DNA of 64,000 nucleotides from Trichaptum fuscoviolaceum (Eukaryota > Basidiomycota > Agaricomycetes > Hymenochaetales > Trichaptaceae), in NCBI GenBank assembly GCA_910574455.1, contig CAJSYZ010000011.1, positions 2,480,001 through 2,544,000 of the forward strand, given 5' to 3'. Shown here piece after piece: positions 44,908 through 57,180 of this stretch. A model generated the notes under the pieces. That model ran no database searches. It had not been told where the DNA came from and saw only the letters and a list, made by a program, of their open reading frames with translations. Positions within the stretch are counted from its first letter, which is position 1; every line of letters starts with the position of its first letter. The position numbers and the translations under genes are program-made.

Positions 44908-45829
44908 ATGACACGCATAGCTCAGTTCGTTCGGGATAGCCGTTACAAGCGAGTACATCCCAAAAAGAGGAGGCTGCATACCGGAATCGTAGCGACGGCG
45001 ATCGCTCTGCTTGTGATAGCCTTCGTCCTCCTGCTTTTGGTAGCCATATCCCTGCCTATCGTCAAGGCAGTGTACCTGTTTACCCTCCAAGCGAAAGATG
45101 CGGAAGACCTGCTGCCAACGAGCATCGGGACGGAGGTGCGCTTCGGGGTATGGGGCTACTGTGCGACAAGGTGAGCAGATTCGGTTGTAGATATGCCGCA
45201 GAGAGACCTGAGCGATCTGCAGTGTCTTAAACCCGCCGTCATTGCTCACGAATTCAGGAGAGTGTACCTCGCCTCGCCTCGGATACGTGGTAGATGACTC
45301 CGTGTTGAGTTTAGTTGGAGAACCCCAGCTGCTTGACATAGGCCTTGAAGCACTCACGTTTATCCTAATCCTTCACCCCATCTGCGCTGTGCTGTGCTTT
45401 CTTTCGGCCATTGTTTCCTTCTTTTCGCGGATACACGGATACGCAGTGTTGGCACTCATTCTGTCCATAATAACGGCACTTATCACTTCCGTGTCATGTG
45501 CCATTGATATCTCGATAGTCGCCGTCGCTATGAACGAAGTGGCTGGGATCGCAACGTTCCAGTTTGAGATTCTCTGGGGAAATGCCCCTTGGATGACGCT
45601 GTCTGCGACGATCCTCCTGTGGTCAGCCGTGATCATTTTGTCCGCAATCATCTGCGGATGTTGCGGTGTAACGCGTGGCCTATGGATCAGGTACGCGAAG
45701 GCTTTTCGTACCTGCTTCCGATAATATTTCTCATATCGCTTCTTGTAGATACGATATCCCAGAAGAGATGAAGGAGGCAAACCAATAACCTTGCGACTTC
45801 GCAAGTATAACGACTTCCACGATATATGA
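44908..45829 (+). CDS. SUR7/PalI-family four-span membrane protein
   Basis: Exons 44908-45170, 45223-45690 and 45763-45829 give exactly 266 codons, 265 residues. TM1 follows a basic N-terminus (IVATAIALLVIAFVLLLLV). The extracellular loop carries the family motif: FGVWGYCATS, then SGECTSPRLGY, two cysteines that pair in Sur7/PalI proteins. TM2 (LTFILILHPICAVLCFLSA), TM3 (YAVLALILSIITALI) and TM4 (ILLWSAVIILSAIICGCCG) follow, then a short basic tail. Members organise plasma-membrane domains (eisosomes) or act in ambient pH sensing (PalI/Rim9). Reading through the second intron would stop at 45724 instead. Which branch of the family this is cannot be told. Confidence 0.87.
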
Positions 45830-46021
45830 CGATGTATGATAAACTTCATTTTTATTCACAATTTGTCCAAGGTTGGATTACGCGCCAGTGATGGCGAACG
45901 GCAGTGGACTCGACAGCCTTTTTGTGAAACTTAACCTCAAAATGCTATATTGCCACCATGATATTTAGTACAAGTGTGCGAGGAGTGAACATACAGATAA
46001 CAAAGCGCCACATCCCAACAA

Positions 46022-46449
46022 TTAATACATTTCCAAACTCATCCCATCGTGAATCTCATAATCACCTAGGGTGATATGGTCTTTGTAAATCGTGTACCTG
46101 TGCATAATAAAAAGAAACGATATGCAGGTTAGCACTGATCTAGCTCTGGACAACCCATGACTCACCATTTCTTAAGCTGGATTTTAGAGGCATCTGTACC
46201 CGTTTGCGCAGCGATGAGCTTCTTCAGGTCGCCAACCGTATCATCCGGGCTACATTTCACGCGTACTGCATGGATTGAGGAATCGATGTTCAGCCATCCA
46301 CTGTTTAAGAAAGGCTTGGAATGCATATGTCGAAACACACCTTTGCGGCCCAAACGATCGTTCGCAATGACCTGTTGTTCAGAGGGGAGTGGATTACTTA
46401 TCCATTATGCGTCTTAGAGCAAGAGTCCACATACTTCAATCAATGCCAT
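46022..46449 (-). CDS. HUB1: Ubiquitin-like modifier HUB1/UBL5
   Basis: 73 residues in four exons: MALIE, then [10 protein letters not shown], then a [20 protein letters not shown] exon to KKW, then the [18 protein letters not shown] end. It is nearly identical to UBL5/Hub1 over its length. The protein binds spliceosome factors such as Snu66 non-covalently and tunes splice-site choice; nuclear. Odd points: the start MALIEV is one residue longer than the usual MIEV, and it ends in a single Tyr (LEMY) where many homologues end in Tyr-Tyr. Introns of about 50-75 bp all have GT-AG ends. Convergent with the SUR7-like gene, 192 bp between stops. Confidence 0.95.
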
Positions 46450-49400
46450 ACCGTCAGTCGAGGATGAATGCAAGAGAGATGGAAGTAACGACTCGAACAG
46501 GAAGGGATGGATAGTTAGTTGTTCGCTTAGTCATCCTCACTGCAGCCTCAGGCTGGCAGTGGCGACGCTCAGCTCTTCCGAGTCAACGGCCCCGGACTAT
46601 CTGCACAAAACCTGAACACTCAATGTCACTCATCCTCAACTTCAACTATCAGTCCTCAGATATTTGTGGAGCTACTTTCTCTTAGGACCATACCCTGGAA
46701 CTTGTTAGTATGATACCTTCATCGTGGACGACAAAATTGAAATGCTACCGGAGCATTAGAGAACTTCTGAAAGGGGCACTGGCACATGTCCATTTATCTT
46801 CGTCAAGGTCTAAGGCATAGTCTGTACATTGGCAGGGATATCACTGATGGAGGACGTCAGAAGAAGAGCCCAGGCGTGGAGTAACAATCTGGGGATCTGC
46901 AGCTGACGCCAACAAGGTAGATTCTAGCAACACCGAATCTATCGATGAGTTTTAAGGTGCGTCTAGTATCTGAGCGTTTCTTGTTACTCAACCTATAGCA
47001 TCTCTCTTGGTGTAGGAACTAGTCCCCTCATTATGTATCAACGTCGAAGGGCATGCCGGTCGGCTTCTGAGCGTCTTACGCTCAGGCTTCCAATGAACAC
47101 CGGCGAAGGGCTTAGGCCAATGACGAACCTTACACCCACATTCCGTCTTTCGTTAGTCGAGCGCTGTACTATCTTATGATTCGGGGTTCTCTTTCTTGGA
47201 CATGCTTCCACGATGCCCTTGAACTGCCCTGCGACTCGCAAGGCGGTTGTCAGTTTGTTTCATCTAACATCAAGCGCAGGAACCAGGTCCGTCCCTTTGA
47301 TATTTCCATTTTGCCCGAATCAAACTGACTTCGATCACCTGTTAATGTTGGTCGTGCGCTCTCTTATCTCCGAGCCTTCCAAATAAAGATCTATGCGTGA
47401 AATGCTCATGCGCACAGCTGGCCTACAGCTTTCGACAAGGCTGATGAAGGCGGACTTTTGCTTAACTTGCATCACAGCGCCCGCTTATGGCTTGAACCTG
47501 AACGGTGTCACACCGCACTTCGTTTCCGTTGACAATAGCCGAAGATTCTATTCGGCTATGTCGAAAACCATAATCTCAAGGCTTCTACTGTAGGTGGCTA
47601 TGTTACCGCGAGATAATCTGCTTTTCGACTACGCTCCCTTTCTCCCTTCAACGCCCTACCTACATTTCGACATCTGAACTTTCCTTGCTTTATTCATCCC
47701 TTCCTGTGTCAAAGACTTTGACGCTGAATGACTCCCCTAAGATAGTTACAAAGCGCATTATTCTCACAGACCAGAAGTTCAAGACGAAATTTTACTATCG
47801 ATTGTCCATAAGGCTCTTAGAATTGGACGGTCTCAACTCCGATGCTTGCTCCGATCATATGCTACCACCAGTAGCTCTCTCTATCTCGCTGGATTTAGAG
47901 GCTACTAGTATTCACCATTGATCATCAATGCTCACCCTTGACGAACGAAGGATAGCAGGGCTAAGAAGCAGGTATTATTTCTGTGCAATGTGGACAGAAC
48001 TTTAGTCTCTCGGTAACATCTCCATCATCGTAGCCGCATCGGATCTCAGCGTCGCAAATCAATACAATTCGTCGAGGAACTTCCTCGACTTATCTAGAGC
48101 TATTCACCGGCATGCTAGATAAGACCACGGATCTCCCCTGTTCCTGGACTACGTTCGGTAATTTCTCTATACTGCTTGGTGTCTTAAGCCCATAGCTTTG
48201 ACTTGTTTCTAGTACACGCGGGACTCACAACCCATGACTTTAAACACGAATTCATGAATCAGACGCTCATCTTGTGGAGCCAATACTATTCAACTTCATA
48301 CACCTGCTTAACGGCCGCAATATCGACGATGCTATCTGTATAGCATTCTGGCGATCTTAAATCTGCTTTGAAATACGCAAAAACCACCATCATGTCTACT
48401 CATAACGAAGTTGAGACTGATGTCCCTCTCCATCGGCGCGAAACGTCTACACTCGCTATGGCATTGCCTTTCGTACTTCTGTAAAGACCGACTATCCGGT
48501 CCTTGCCACATCTTACTAGAAGCTTGAGATGCTCGCGCTTAACTCTGGGTTTCCTAGATGGACGGATCAAGTATGTGGTTTTATGAAGGATGGCTTGCCC
48601 TCATCACGATCAAGGTCCAAACAGCCTGGGGCAAATCAGGTAAAATCTTCGGATCCGCCATCCGCATGCGATGTTTCAAAAGCTCCTCCCAATCAGCCGT
48701 TGGCTGTCTCGCCGGCTTCATCATTACAATCGCTCTTCTTTCCCTCTCACTTGGCCTCCTGAACTCAAAATTGCTTCTGAACTCAATCCTACTTTTTCGC
48801 CACCTTCATTCGTATGCGCGTTATGTCCGTCCCCGGAAGGATGCATTCAAACATCTAAACTGAAGGCGTCGTATGCAGCATGGTCTGCAGATGGTGTGCT
48901 AGCGATGGTGTTCTCGGTGTTCATGGTGAAAGCATAGTACTACTCAGAGAGTATGGGGTAGCTGATGAGCGCGGACGAGTTCGAGCTTCAGGTGGTATAG
49001 CCCTCTCCCCCATGCCAGTGATCGCGGCGGAGCTTCCGGCTTGGCAAAGCGGTCTTGAGCGGAAAAGTAGATGTAAAGGGCTACCGGCTATCCAAGATCT
49101 CACGAGCTCGCAACCCTACATGTTATGGACGAAAGACGGCGGATTCAGACGCCGTACTCCTAGCTGGACGGGACTGAAAACCAGAAGATGGTACATGTAG
49201 CTCTCACATGTCCGGACAGATTTTCTATCTTTCTACTCAGATATAGCCTGAGCCAGTCCGGTGCTTCACTTAGAACTGTCGGTGCTCCCGTTTATCGTGC
49301 GGCTCGTGCTCAACGGCCAGGAAGAAGACCGCGAGAAGATTTTACCCATATACATGTCTTTGTTTGGAGAAGAAGAAAAATAAGCACACTGGCAGACCGC

Positions 49401-50871
49401 TCTGGAACCGATTTTAGCGGATCTTTTATACATGTAAAATACTCCAGACGCTAAGCGTACTGTACAACTGCGGGGTTGCAATTATGGCTCTAATTTAATA
49501 TCAGTGCACATTCATTGCGTCCCGAAAGACCCCAGCTCGAAATCTCCTGCGCAGGCTGTCCTACGGCTGAGGTGAGGGTATCAGCGAACATAGCCTGTGA
49601 TGTAGTAACTTGAATACTCCGAGTTCGAGAGGACTGGAACTGGGTAAAACACTCTAAGAAGAGACCGTGTAAAGCGATTTTACACTGCGCATATAAAGTA
49701 ACAGATGGCAGACAAGAAGACTTTATGCCGAACTGATTCGTTCCTGCATTCGTTCCGTCGATGGTCTAGTGGACGATTTTCCTTAGCTGTGTACTGTATG
49801 CAATGTTAATTGGCTTCAAATTTTAGTCAATTCATTTGCCCGATTACACATGCTAGAACGACATTAAGGAACTTCGCTAATTCAAGTTGGAAGCTCGATG
49901 AACTTCATCATCCATCTGGATTTTGGATTTTGTTTTCGTTCTCCACCTGAAGAGGCAAATGCTAAAAAAAACATACGTACGGCAAACTCCGGCTGGACAC
50001 GGATGTATTAGCTCGAGTGTAGTATGCAGATGAACCACCACCATCAAGGGCCTTGGATAATTTCTTCAATTACTCTCTAGTCGACGGGACCGGCTCATGT
50101 ATCTTATTGGCCAGCAGGATTAAGATGCTCCCGTACTTAGGTCGTGACCGCAGGCCTAGTTCCGGGTACGGTCGCCGTTTGATGAAAATTATCGAAGAAA
50201 ACATCTCCGAGTCGTAAGCCCAGTTCCTCGCAAGTCCTCTTCAAAGATAGCTGATTTGCTCTGTTTGATATCTGTACAGTGAGTTACTGAACGAACAAGA
50301 TAATAAAATTGTACCATAGCTTGATCCAGCGCTTTGTGGTATAAGGCACAGGCGACTGATTGTTGACAGACGAATTCGGGTGCTCTGCCCGGCGTTGCCT
50401 ACGGATACTTCTCAGCGTTTGTTCTGGAATCCGAAGGGTCGCCGATCTGAATAATGGATCTAAGAAACTCAGCTTCCACGTTAGCGAACCGAATTGATTT
50501 CGGAGGATCACCAGTCACCGGAGCCCGCTAACCTCATACAAGCTTCAGGCATTCTTCGGTCAACCTGGGCGCTCTAAAAACATGCTTGTGTACATAAGAC
50601 TCTGTATCCTGGAGTCGGGGCTTCAAGTTAAGGCGACCGCTCACTCCGCCGAGACTGACTGTCCTTGTAGTAAGACTGACGTCGCTTCAGAACTTCTGTG
50701 CTTCGAAGCTCGTGGCCGTCTAGTTGAAAATCTTGCCAACCTCCCTCGGGCGTGCCACTCAAACGCCTTCTATACCTCCACCATCCCCTCTGACCGCCTC
50801 TCCCCTTTTCTTCTTTCCGCTCTTCCCTCTTTGTCCTTCTCCTTTTTTCTTGTGTCAAACCGTAGTTCAAG
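46450..50871. other. Gene-poor region, 4.4 kb
   Basis: Only short frames. A perfect CAGCCTCAGGCTG word lies at 46543-46555, directly followed by a GGCAGTGG word. A 30-codon frame at 48392-48484 (MSTHNEVETD start) and hydrophobic fragments near 48700-48790 could belong to a small or decayed gene, but I cannot assemble one. No LTR, transposase motif or RNA gene was recognised; it may be decayed repeat or relic sequence. Confidence 0.5.
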
Positions 50872-53114
50872 ATGGCACCGACTGCAGATCTGCGCCTCTC
50901 ATTTGGGGCAATGTTCATAGGTTGTGTCATCTCGGTATCGTGCGTTGTCCAAGCTCATTCATGGATGCGGAAACTCGCTGACTGCCTAGTTTCTCGTATA
51001 TGCAACGACGGTCTTCATATTCCCGATATTCTCGAAACGACCTCTCTGCGGCTATACGCTCCCCATGGGTTTTGCTCCGAGAACAGGTTCTCTGGAATAG
51101 CAGCCCTGCAAGCATATCTCTACTTTCGACAGTACCGGAACAGGGACTCTAAGAGATTAAGGGCGACTGTGAGTCGCTCACTTCTTCGCTACTGTCCTTT
51201 GTTATGCATATGCGCATCATCATAACTCAACACCCTCCTATGCCACCCAGGTTACATCAGTGTGGTGCGAACTTTCCTCCAAACCCTTCTTTGCACTCCC
51301 ATGGCTGATATTTCGGACAGGATATTGGATCTCATACATACGATATTCATCTGTCAGGGAATCTGGCACTACTTGGTACTGAGTTGGGGTGATAAAGAGG
51401 AGCTGGATCATTTGACCTGGTGCGTTGGTATAAATTCAATGCATAACTAAACTTCATCTTACACATCTATCATTAGGACCGTTGCAGTATGTAACAATTA
51501 TGCATCTAGATCCTGAAGATCGTATTGTATTAAACTATGCATTGTTCAGATGAGTATCGCTATCACTGGACTCTTGACCATTGTTGTCCATGCTTTCTTT
51601 GCAAATCGAGTGTGGCAGTGTAAGTCTTCATCTCCTCAAGCTCGAATCAACAAGGCTAATCCTTCGTCGGAAATGCAGTGAGCAAGCGGAACGTGTGGTT
51701 GACGTCGTTGATCGTAAGTGATCGCCTGTCAGTTAAATACGGGACCTCCAATATACTCATAACTTCTTCGTATATGCAGTGTATTCTAGCCATCGTTCGA
51801 TTGGCATCTGCTCTTAGTAAGTTCGTGCGTATCAGATACGAGGCTACCTTCTGACATGTATTTCAGCAACAACGGCTCAGATGTCAGCCCTTCTCAATTT
51901 TTATGTTTTTTTAGAATATTTATTAATCCAAAAACCCTAGGCTCCGATTGAAACATTTCTCTACGTTCATCCACGACTTCCGAGTAGGTTTTATCCGTCT
52001 ATTGCTGATCTTTGACCTTATCATTTGCGTATAGTGGTTGTTCACCCTTGGACTCGCTCTTTCATGCATCATTGATGTTATTATAACCGGTTCCCTCTGC
52101 TACTACTTACAAGGAAGCCGAACCGGCTACTCTAGGTGGGCAAAGACACATTTCTCTTGCGTGATTTTTGCTGACAATTGCCCTTAGTATCGATGATGTT
52201 ATCCACAGGCTACTGCTATACACTATCAACAACGGCCTTCTCACTGGGTTTGCCTCTATTTTGGATATGATCTGTGTGAGTGAGCACTCGCCTTCACATA
52301 GTGATGCCCTGCTCACAAGTTTGAACAGGCTGCATCCATGCCGAACAATTTCTTATTCCTTTCACTACATTTTATAGTAGCCAAGTGTGAGTATCAATCA
52401 GGCCATAGTAGCTGAAGGCGCTCTGACAAATAGACCCTTCTCGTTCTCTAGGCTACATTAATTCTCTTCTTGCGACGTTGAACTCTCGCGACGCTCTCCG
52501 GGATAAGAACGAACTACCTATGGCAGTTCATATTACTGTTGATGGACCGTCATCTCAACCACGTTTCTTCCGTCGTCAAGTGGTTCGCATCGTAGCTTGA
52601 TATTTACTGGCATCGTCTGATTCCCTTTTTACAGAGCCAACATTCTCCTTCTGCATCAAAAGATCAAACTCGATCCGGAGGGAGTGGACCATTCAATGGC
52701 TTATCAAGTTATTCCATAAATCCAACTTCGTCCATCATCGAAAACATGAAGGTACGTCCGAAGCGGGATACGTTCTCCTCAAGCATTATCACCGAGAGTC
52801 CGACGGAATACTCAAAACAAGACAAATATTCTCCCCCTATGTCACCTTCTTCTACTGTCACTGCCAATTCTATATCATTTGATCACCATTGTTATCCGCC
52901 ATCTTCTCCCCCCTTTCTGATTCACTACCCCTCTCCTCCATTTCCTCAGGTTCAAATCGACGTCGAACAGACGATCATCCGAGACGACGGCGAGATCATC
53001 GCCGATCTGAACCTGCACGGCTGCGGCGGCAGCGATAAGGGTAGTAGAGACGACGAATACTCCGATGTTGAGAAGGAGAAGCGCCGTTCCCTCGAAGTCT
53101 CCCGATCGACATAA
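50872..53114 (+). CDS. Multi-span membrane protein, DUF6534-like
   Basis: About nine short exons from ATG 50872 to TAA 53114. The N-terminus (FGAMFIGCVIS), the ALQAYLYFRQYRNRDS stretch, an LDLIHTIFICQGIWHYLV helix, a LLTIVVHAFFANRVW helix, WLFTLGLALSCIIDVIITGSL, a LLYTINNGLLTGFASILDMI helix, and a final FIVAKCYINSLLATLNSR segment reproduce the seven-helix pattern of the DUF6534 family common in Agaricomycetes. The C-terminal tail of about 150 residues is cytoplasmic-type: Ser/Pro rich, then acidic. Function of the family is unknown. The first two exon joins are uncertain. Confidence 0.78.
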
Positions 53115-53594
53115 AACAACTCCGAACGCAGACAGCTTCCGAACCACCGGTTTCCGATATTAGTCGCTCTGACCCGCTTTTCGATTTGTCGATCTCTCGT
53201 TGTGTAACTTAGTATATACTCTCTCTCGGATTCGCTCACTCACGTATCCAATTGCGTTCATTTTACCATCCTTTGTTCTACTCTTTTCGTCCAGGCTTGC
53301 GTGCTTACTCGGGTTCTCCAACTTCTGTATACTTATACGACCTTTCCTGAACTCCCTTCTCTGCCCTTTGTCCGAGACCCTTGAAGATGAGAGAAGCTTG
53401 TAGCACACATAGCGTATTGTATGATATTAATTTCAGTAGCCAGTAGGAATGAAATCTAAGGAAATACATAATTATATGTTATTATTCATGAAAGCGTGAA
53501 GAAAACACAGGAATTGCAAGGAGTGTAGTGGTGTATGCATGATAAAATGGGAAAATAGCAAAGCAGCATGAAACAAAGTGACCTAATACAGTAT
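53115..53594. other. Intergenic between convergent genes
   Basis: A pyrimidine-rich stretch near 53160-53350, then AT-rich. No gene supported. Confidence 0.6.
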
Positions 53595-54017
53595 TTACAG
53601 CATGGAGAGAGCCAGCCCTCCAACAGCGAGGAACGTCAGAGGTGACCAAGAATTCTTAAGCGCATCGTTCGAGGACGATGCCGAGTATCCTGAGTCTGTG
53701 GCGTTCTTGGATTCCAGGACCTAGATAAATATTTCAAAACGTCAGAAGAACTTTTTAATGTAATTTGAGCGGTGTGACTGACGGAGGCGTTGTTGACTGC
53801 GCATTTCCCAGAAGAGCACGCTAAGTTGTTATTCACTGCGATGACATGGGCGGTGTTAGGGTCAATGGGGCTTGGGACGGCAGCAGCTGCCAGTGTAGTT
53901 TGAAATAAATAAAAAAGGTGAGTAAGAGGCGGCGTCACGGTCTGTTTAGATTGCGAGGCACAACATACCAGTAACAGCAAGCGCACAGAGTGCATATAGG
54001 AAGGATCGAGCGTTCAT
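53595..54017 (-). CDS. Small secreted or GPI-anchored-like protein
   Basis: Three exons give about 92 residues. The first 20 residues are a signal peptide (MNARSFLYALCALAVTA). The mature part begins SPIDPNTAHVIAV, has two cysteines in ACSSGKC and two possible N-glycosylation sites (NASV, NATD), then a Ser-rich linker and a hydrophobic end (LTFLAVGGLALSML) of the kind removed on GPI attachment. Introns have GTATGT/CAG and GTCAGT/TAG ends. Shares its plan and a PID-x2-TAH motif with the gene at 54715-55127, so the two are probably tandem paralogues. Function unknown. Confidence 0.65.
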
Positions 54018-54714
54018 GACGATCGTGCGGTTGCGAAGAAGAATAGATGAGGAGATATTGATCGGTTCTGTAAGACTTGGTGCCTAGGATTTAAACCGAG
54101 TAGTGCTCCCGAGTGCTGAGGAAAGGAAATCGTGAAGAAGATAGAATGAGAACACCGGAACTCGAGGAACTCGATCAACGACAGCCTGGGGGCTAACGGG
54201 TGTCATATCCTCCTCTTTATAGCCACTGAGGGAAATAGAGAGTTGTCTGCAACTGTTTGCCGCATTGGTGAATACAACCTTGTACGGTTTCATTTATCTC
54301 GAAACCTTGTCATCGGCAAAAAGCATTAGTTATTTGCCTTGTACTACGTCGTGTGATACAGTAGGGAGCCGCTTAGCTAGAATGCCACAATACCAAGAGA
54401 AGTACAAGGAGGTTATGTGTTGAGGCCAGCAGAGATAATCCGCAGACAAGGTTTGTGATAACCTATCTTCTTTTGGAAAGTTTTCGCACGCATGAGATAT
54501 GGCTGCGCTCTCCGAGGAGCGAACACTAAGGACAAGAAAGCGTTGAGAAAACCATTATTGTTTATACTGTAGCTCTTAAATGACAAGTTGGAGAATCTCT
54601 ACAATTATAAGTTTAATACAACCCACGTACAACTAACTCAACACAAATACATATTATAAATTGTAGGGCCGAATCACCAGTGTACGACCAAATGACACGC
54701 CGACGCTCAGCGAC
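54018..54714. other. Intergenic
   Basis: Spacer between the two small paralogues, both on the minus strand. No gene or repeat recognised. Confidence 0.6.
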
Positions 54715-55127
54715 TTATGCAACCTGCTCCGATTTCCGACTCTTAAATAGGTGATAAAATACGACGCCAATAGCTGCGATGGGAATGACTACGAGATGTC
54801 CCGCCGTAACATCGGGTAGCAAGATGTTGAATGAGGTGGTATCGAGCGTTACGCTGTGTGTTTGAGGTTGCTGTAAAACGAAAACAAAGAGTGAGTGGCA
54901 GATGAATCGAAGAGGACCATACTCATACCGAGCCACACAGACGACCGCATCCCATGTTTCTCGATTGAGCGAATGCATGGGCGGTCTTTGAGTCAATAGG
55001 CGCTGCTAGGGCTAATACGTGACTTCAGCAAGCACGCTTCGACAAGACAGTACAATGAGCTCACCGAGAGACAGCAAAGAGAAGATAAGTGTAAAGAGAG
55101 TAATGATCTCAGTACTACCGAACATGG
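54715..55127 (-). CDS. Small secreted/membrane protein, paralogue of the previous
   Basis: Three exons, about 88 residues. A signal peptide (TLFTLIFSLLSLALA) comes first, followed by APIDSKTAHAFAQ and a MGCGRLCGS cysteine pair. A C-terminal transmembrane helix (LVVIPIAAIGVVFYHLF) and a short Lys/Arg-containing tail end the protein. The PID-x2-TAHA motif, the position of the first intron just after the signal peptide and the cysteine pair match the neighbour, but here a true membrane span with a basic stop replaces the GPI-like tail. Function unknown. Confidence 0.6.
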
Positions 55128-57180
55128 CTGAAATTCGCAGGCGGCGTAAATGATTCCTCGATGGCGTTGGGCACGAAACTACCGGTCTTCCGTGTAGGTA
55201 AAGAAGATACGCGATTTCCAAGTTTCAGCAAGCGTAAAGAGCGGATGGCTCAATCAAGAGATGTGGACGCTGAGCAGGCGACGTTGCGGTGAGGGGAAAG
55301 CAGTTGCTCCGTGCGCCATCAAAGTAACCGCCTATATAACCAACCACTCGCAGGGTTCGATTTTTCGCGACGCGCTCTCGGACGCGTCGATCCTTTCTTG
55401 GTTGAAAGGACAGACAGAAAAGGACTAGCGCGCGAGCATTTTACGTCATCAACACGTTTGACGTCCGACTCTAAGAACGGAAGTCTCTTTGTACTTATGT
55501 TTTCTTCTTGAATGGCATTATTCGAAGTGAGCTATTCCTTCATATCCTTTCATACTAGTCTAGTCATCAATAACAAAATATACGAGAAGCGAATCCTACC
55601 GTCACACACAAACTATGTGCGCTTTCTTGTTCACTAATGAAATTATGTTTAATAAAATGAGTCTTTATACTCTCGATGGGCCTATTCATACCAAGCCTTT
55701 GGCAGTGGCTTGACAGCAATAATACAGGCTGCTGAGTAACCTCGCCGATAATATTCCTTGAGTATTGATTGCCGTGAGTGATCGCAAGGCATAAAATCCG
55801 AGCATTGCTCACGAAATCTTCACCCTCACCGAGTTGTATGATCGGTGATGTATTGTGTTTCCTGAGCTTCCTGATTTCATTTCCGAGTGATCATAGATGC
55901 TCGGAGGAGCCTCTTCCCGTTGTTGAAGAAGAATACGGTTTCTACTGATTCCATCAGTATTCGCAAGAGAAAGTAGTGTAGCTTCTCACACTGCCCATGT
56001 GCAACAGACATTCTGAGCGGAATGCTTACAAGTTGATAGTGATACTAAAAGTTCATACTAATCGCCCGCTCTACACTGTTCCTGATGAGTGATGTTAGAA
56101 TGGAACCCGCTGATCATTGTCCGCCGTCAATGGAAGTCAAAGAGGTAAGGAGTGAGCTGAGCTATAACCGCAAGGGCAGATCATCATAGATATCTGGCGT
56201 AGTGTAGCATGATACTGGCGGGCTGTGCATTGCCACTAAGAGCGAGCTTTGCTCATGATCATCTGGAGACACCGGCGCAGCGTCAAGCGCTGTTCAGAGG
56301 TCGGCCACCTAATTGGCTGTACAGACCACACATAATGATAGCTCGGTCTACCATCAATCAAGCTAGTCAAGCGTCGACAGTTGAAACGAAAAAATGCTTT
56401 CAACGGGAGACGCAGTCGCGGGAACTTCCAGTACTCGAGGCCCACTGGTAACAGGCACAGACGATAATTTTGAGACGAAGACCGAAGTAAGATAGTGTGC
56501 ATGACTGCCTCCATATGAGTGAAGGGCGTGTCTGATTCAAGACGTGATGACCTGCAGAGGTCGCCATGCCGGTGGTGAGCGTATGAAATCTCAAAATCCG
56601 AAGTGGGCTAACTCGCGTACACCGTGACCATCAAGCGAGCCTGAGATAACCTTTTGGATATATTAAGACCTATGACACCGCCTATTAATTAATCTTCATA
56701 AAGCTTGCCTGATACACGGCTTAGTACACTAGTATGGTAAACTTTACTCTCCGTTTGTATTACATTCTATTGCTCTTAGAATATGTACATTAAATCAAAT
56801 TGCTACTGGTACTAGTAGGTGTCTGGGGGCTTACGTACTGAGCTTTTGAGATGACACATTGCAATTTCTAGAGTTCTTCGCGTTGCTTCCTACCGCTTCG
56901 AAGAGGAAAGATTTGAGTGCGGCGCAAGACAAGCCACTTTTATCTGCCTTGCGGCTTTCTCATGATGGAGGCCTATATTATCTCCCTTTGCGTGAATTCG
57001 CCCCGCCTTTCCCGGTCACTCCCTCTGCCTCGTTCTCTTACCTAGCTTTTCGTCTGGCTGGCCCAATCTTCGCTTTCTGGATCTGTGGCCTGGGGCCCTG
57101 CTCTTTGTTCTGTTAGCTCCTGAAAGGATTTGCTCGAGTCCAAAATATCTGCCCATTCAAGGTAAATCTCTAAGCTCGAA
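55128..57180. other. Intergenic, 2 kb
   Basis: No supported gene. A TACTGGTACTAGTAG word lies near 56803-56818. Frames near 56209-56594 and 56859-57116 have no family resemblance. Confidence 0.5.

Noticed and set aside
44812..45357. 181-codon open frame on the minus strand
   Set aside because: Antisense to the SUR7-like gene, low-complexity composition, no family motif; the sense exons explain the sequence.
55340..55370. tRNA-like B-box (GGGTTCGATTTTTC)
   Set aside because: No matching A-box or cloverleaf around it.
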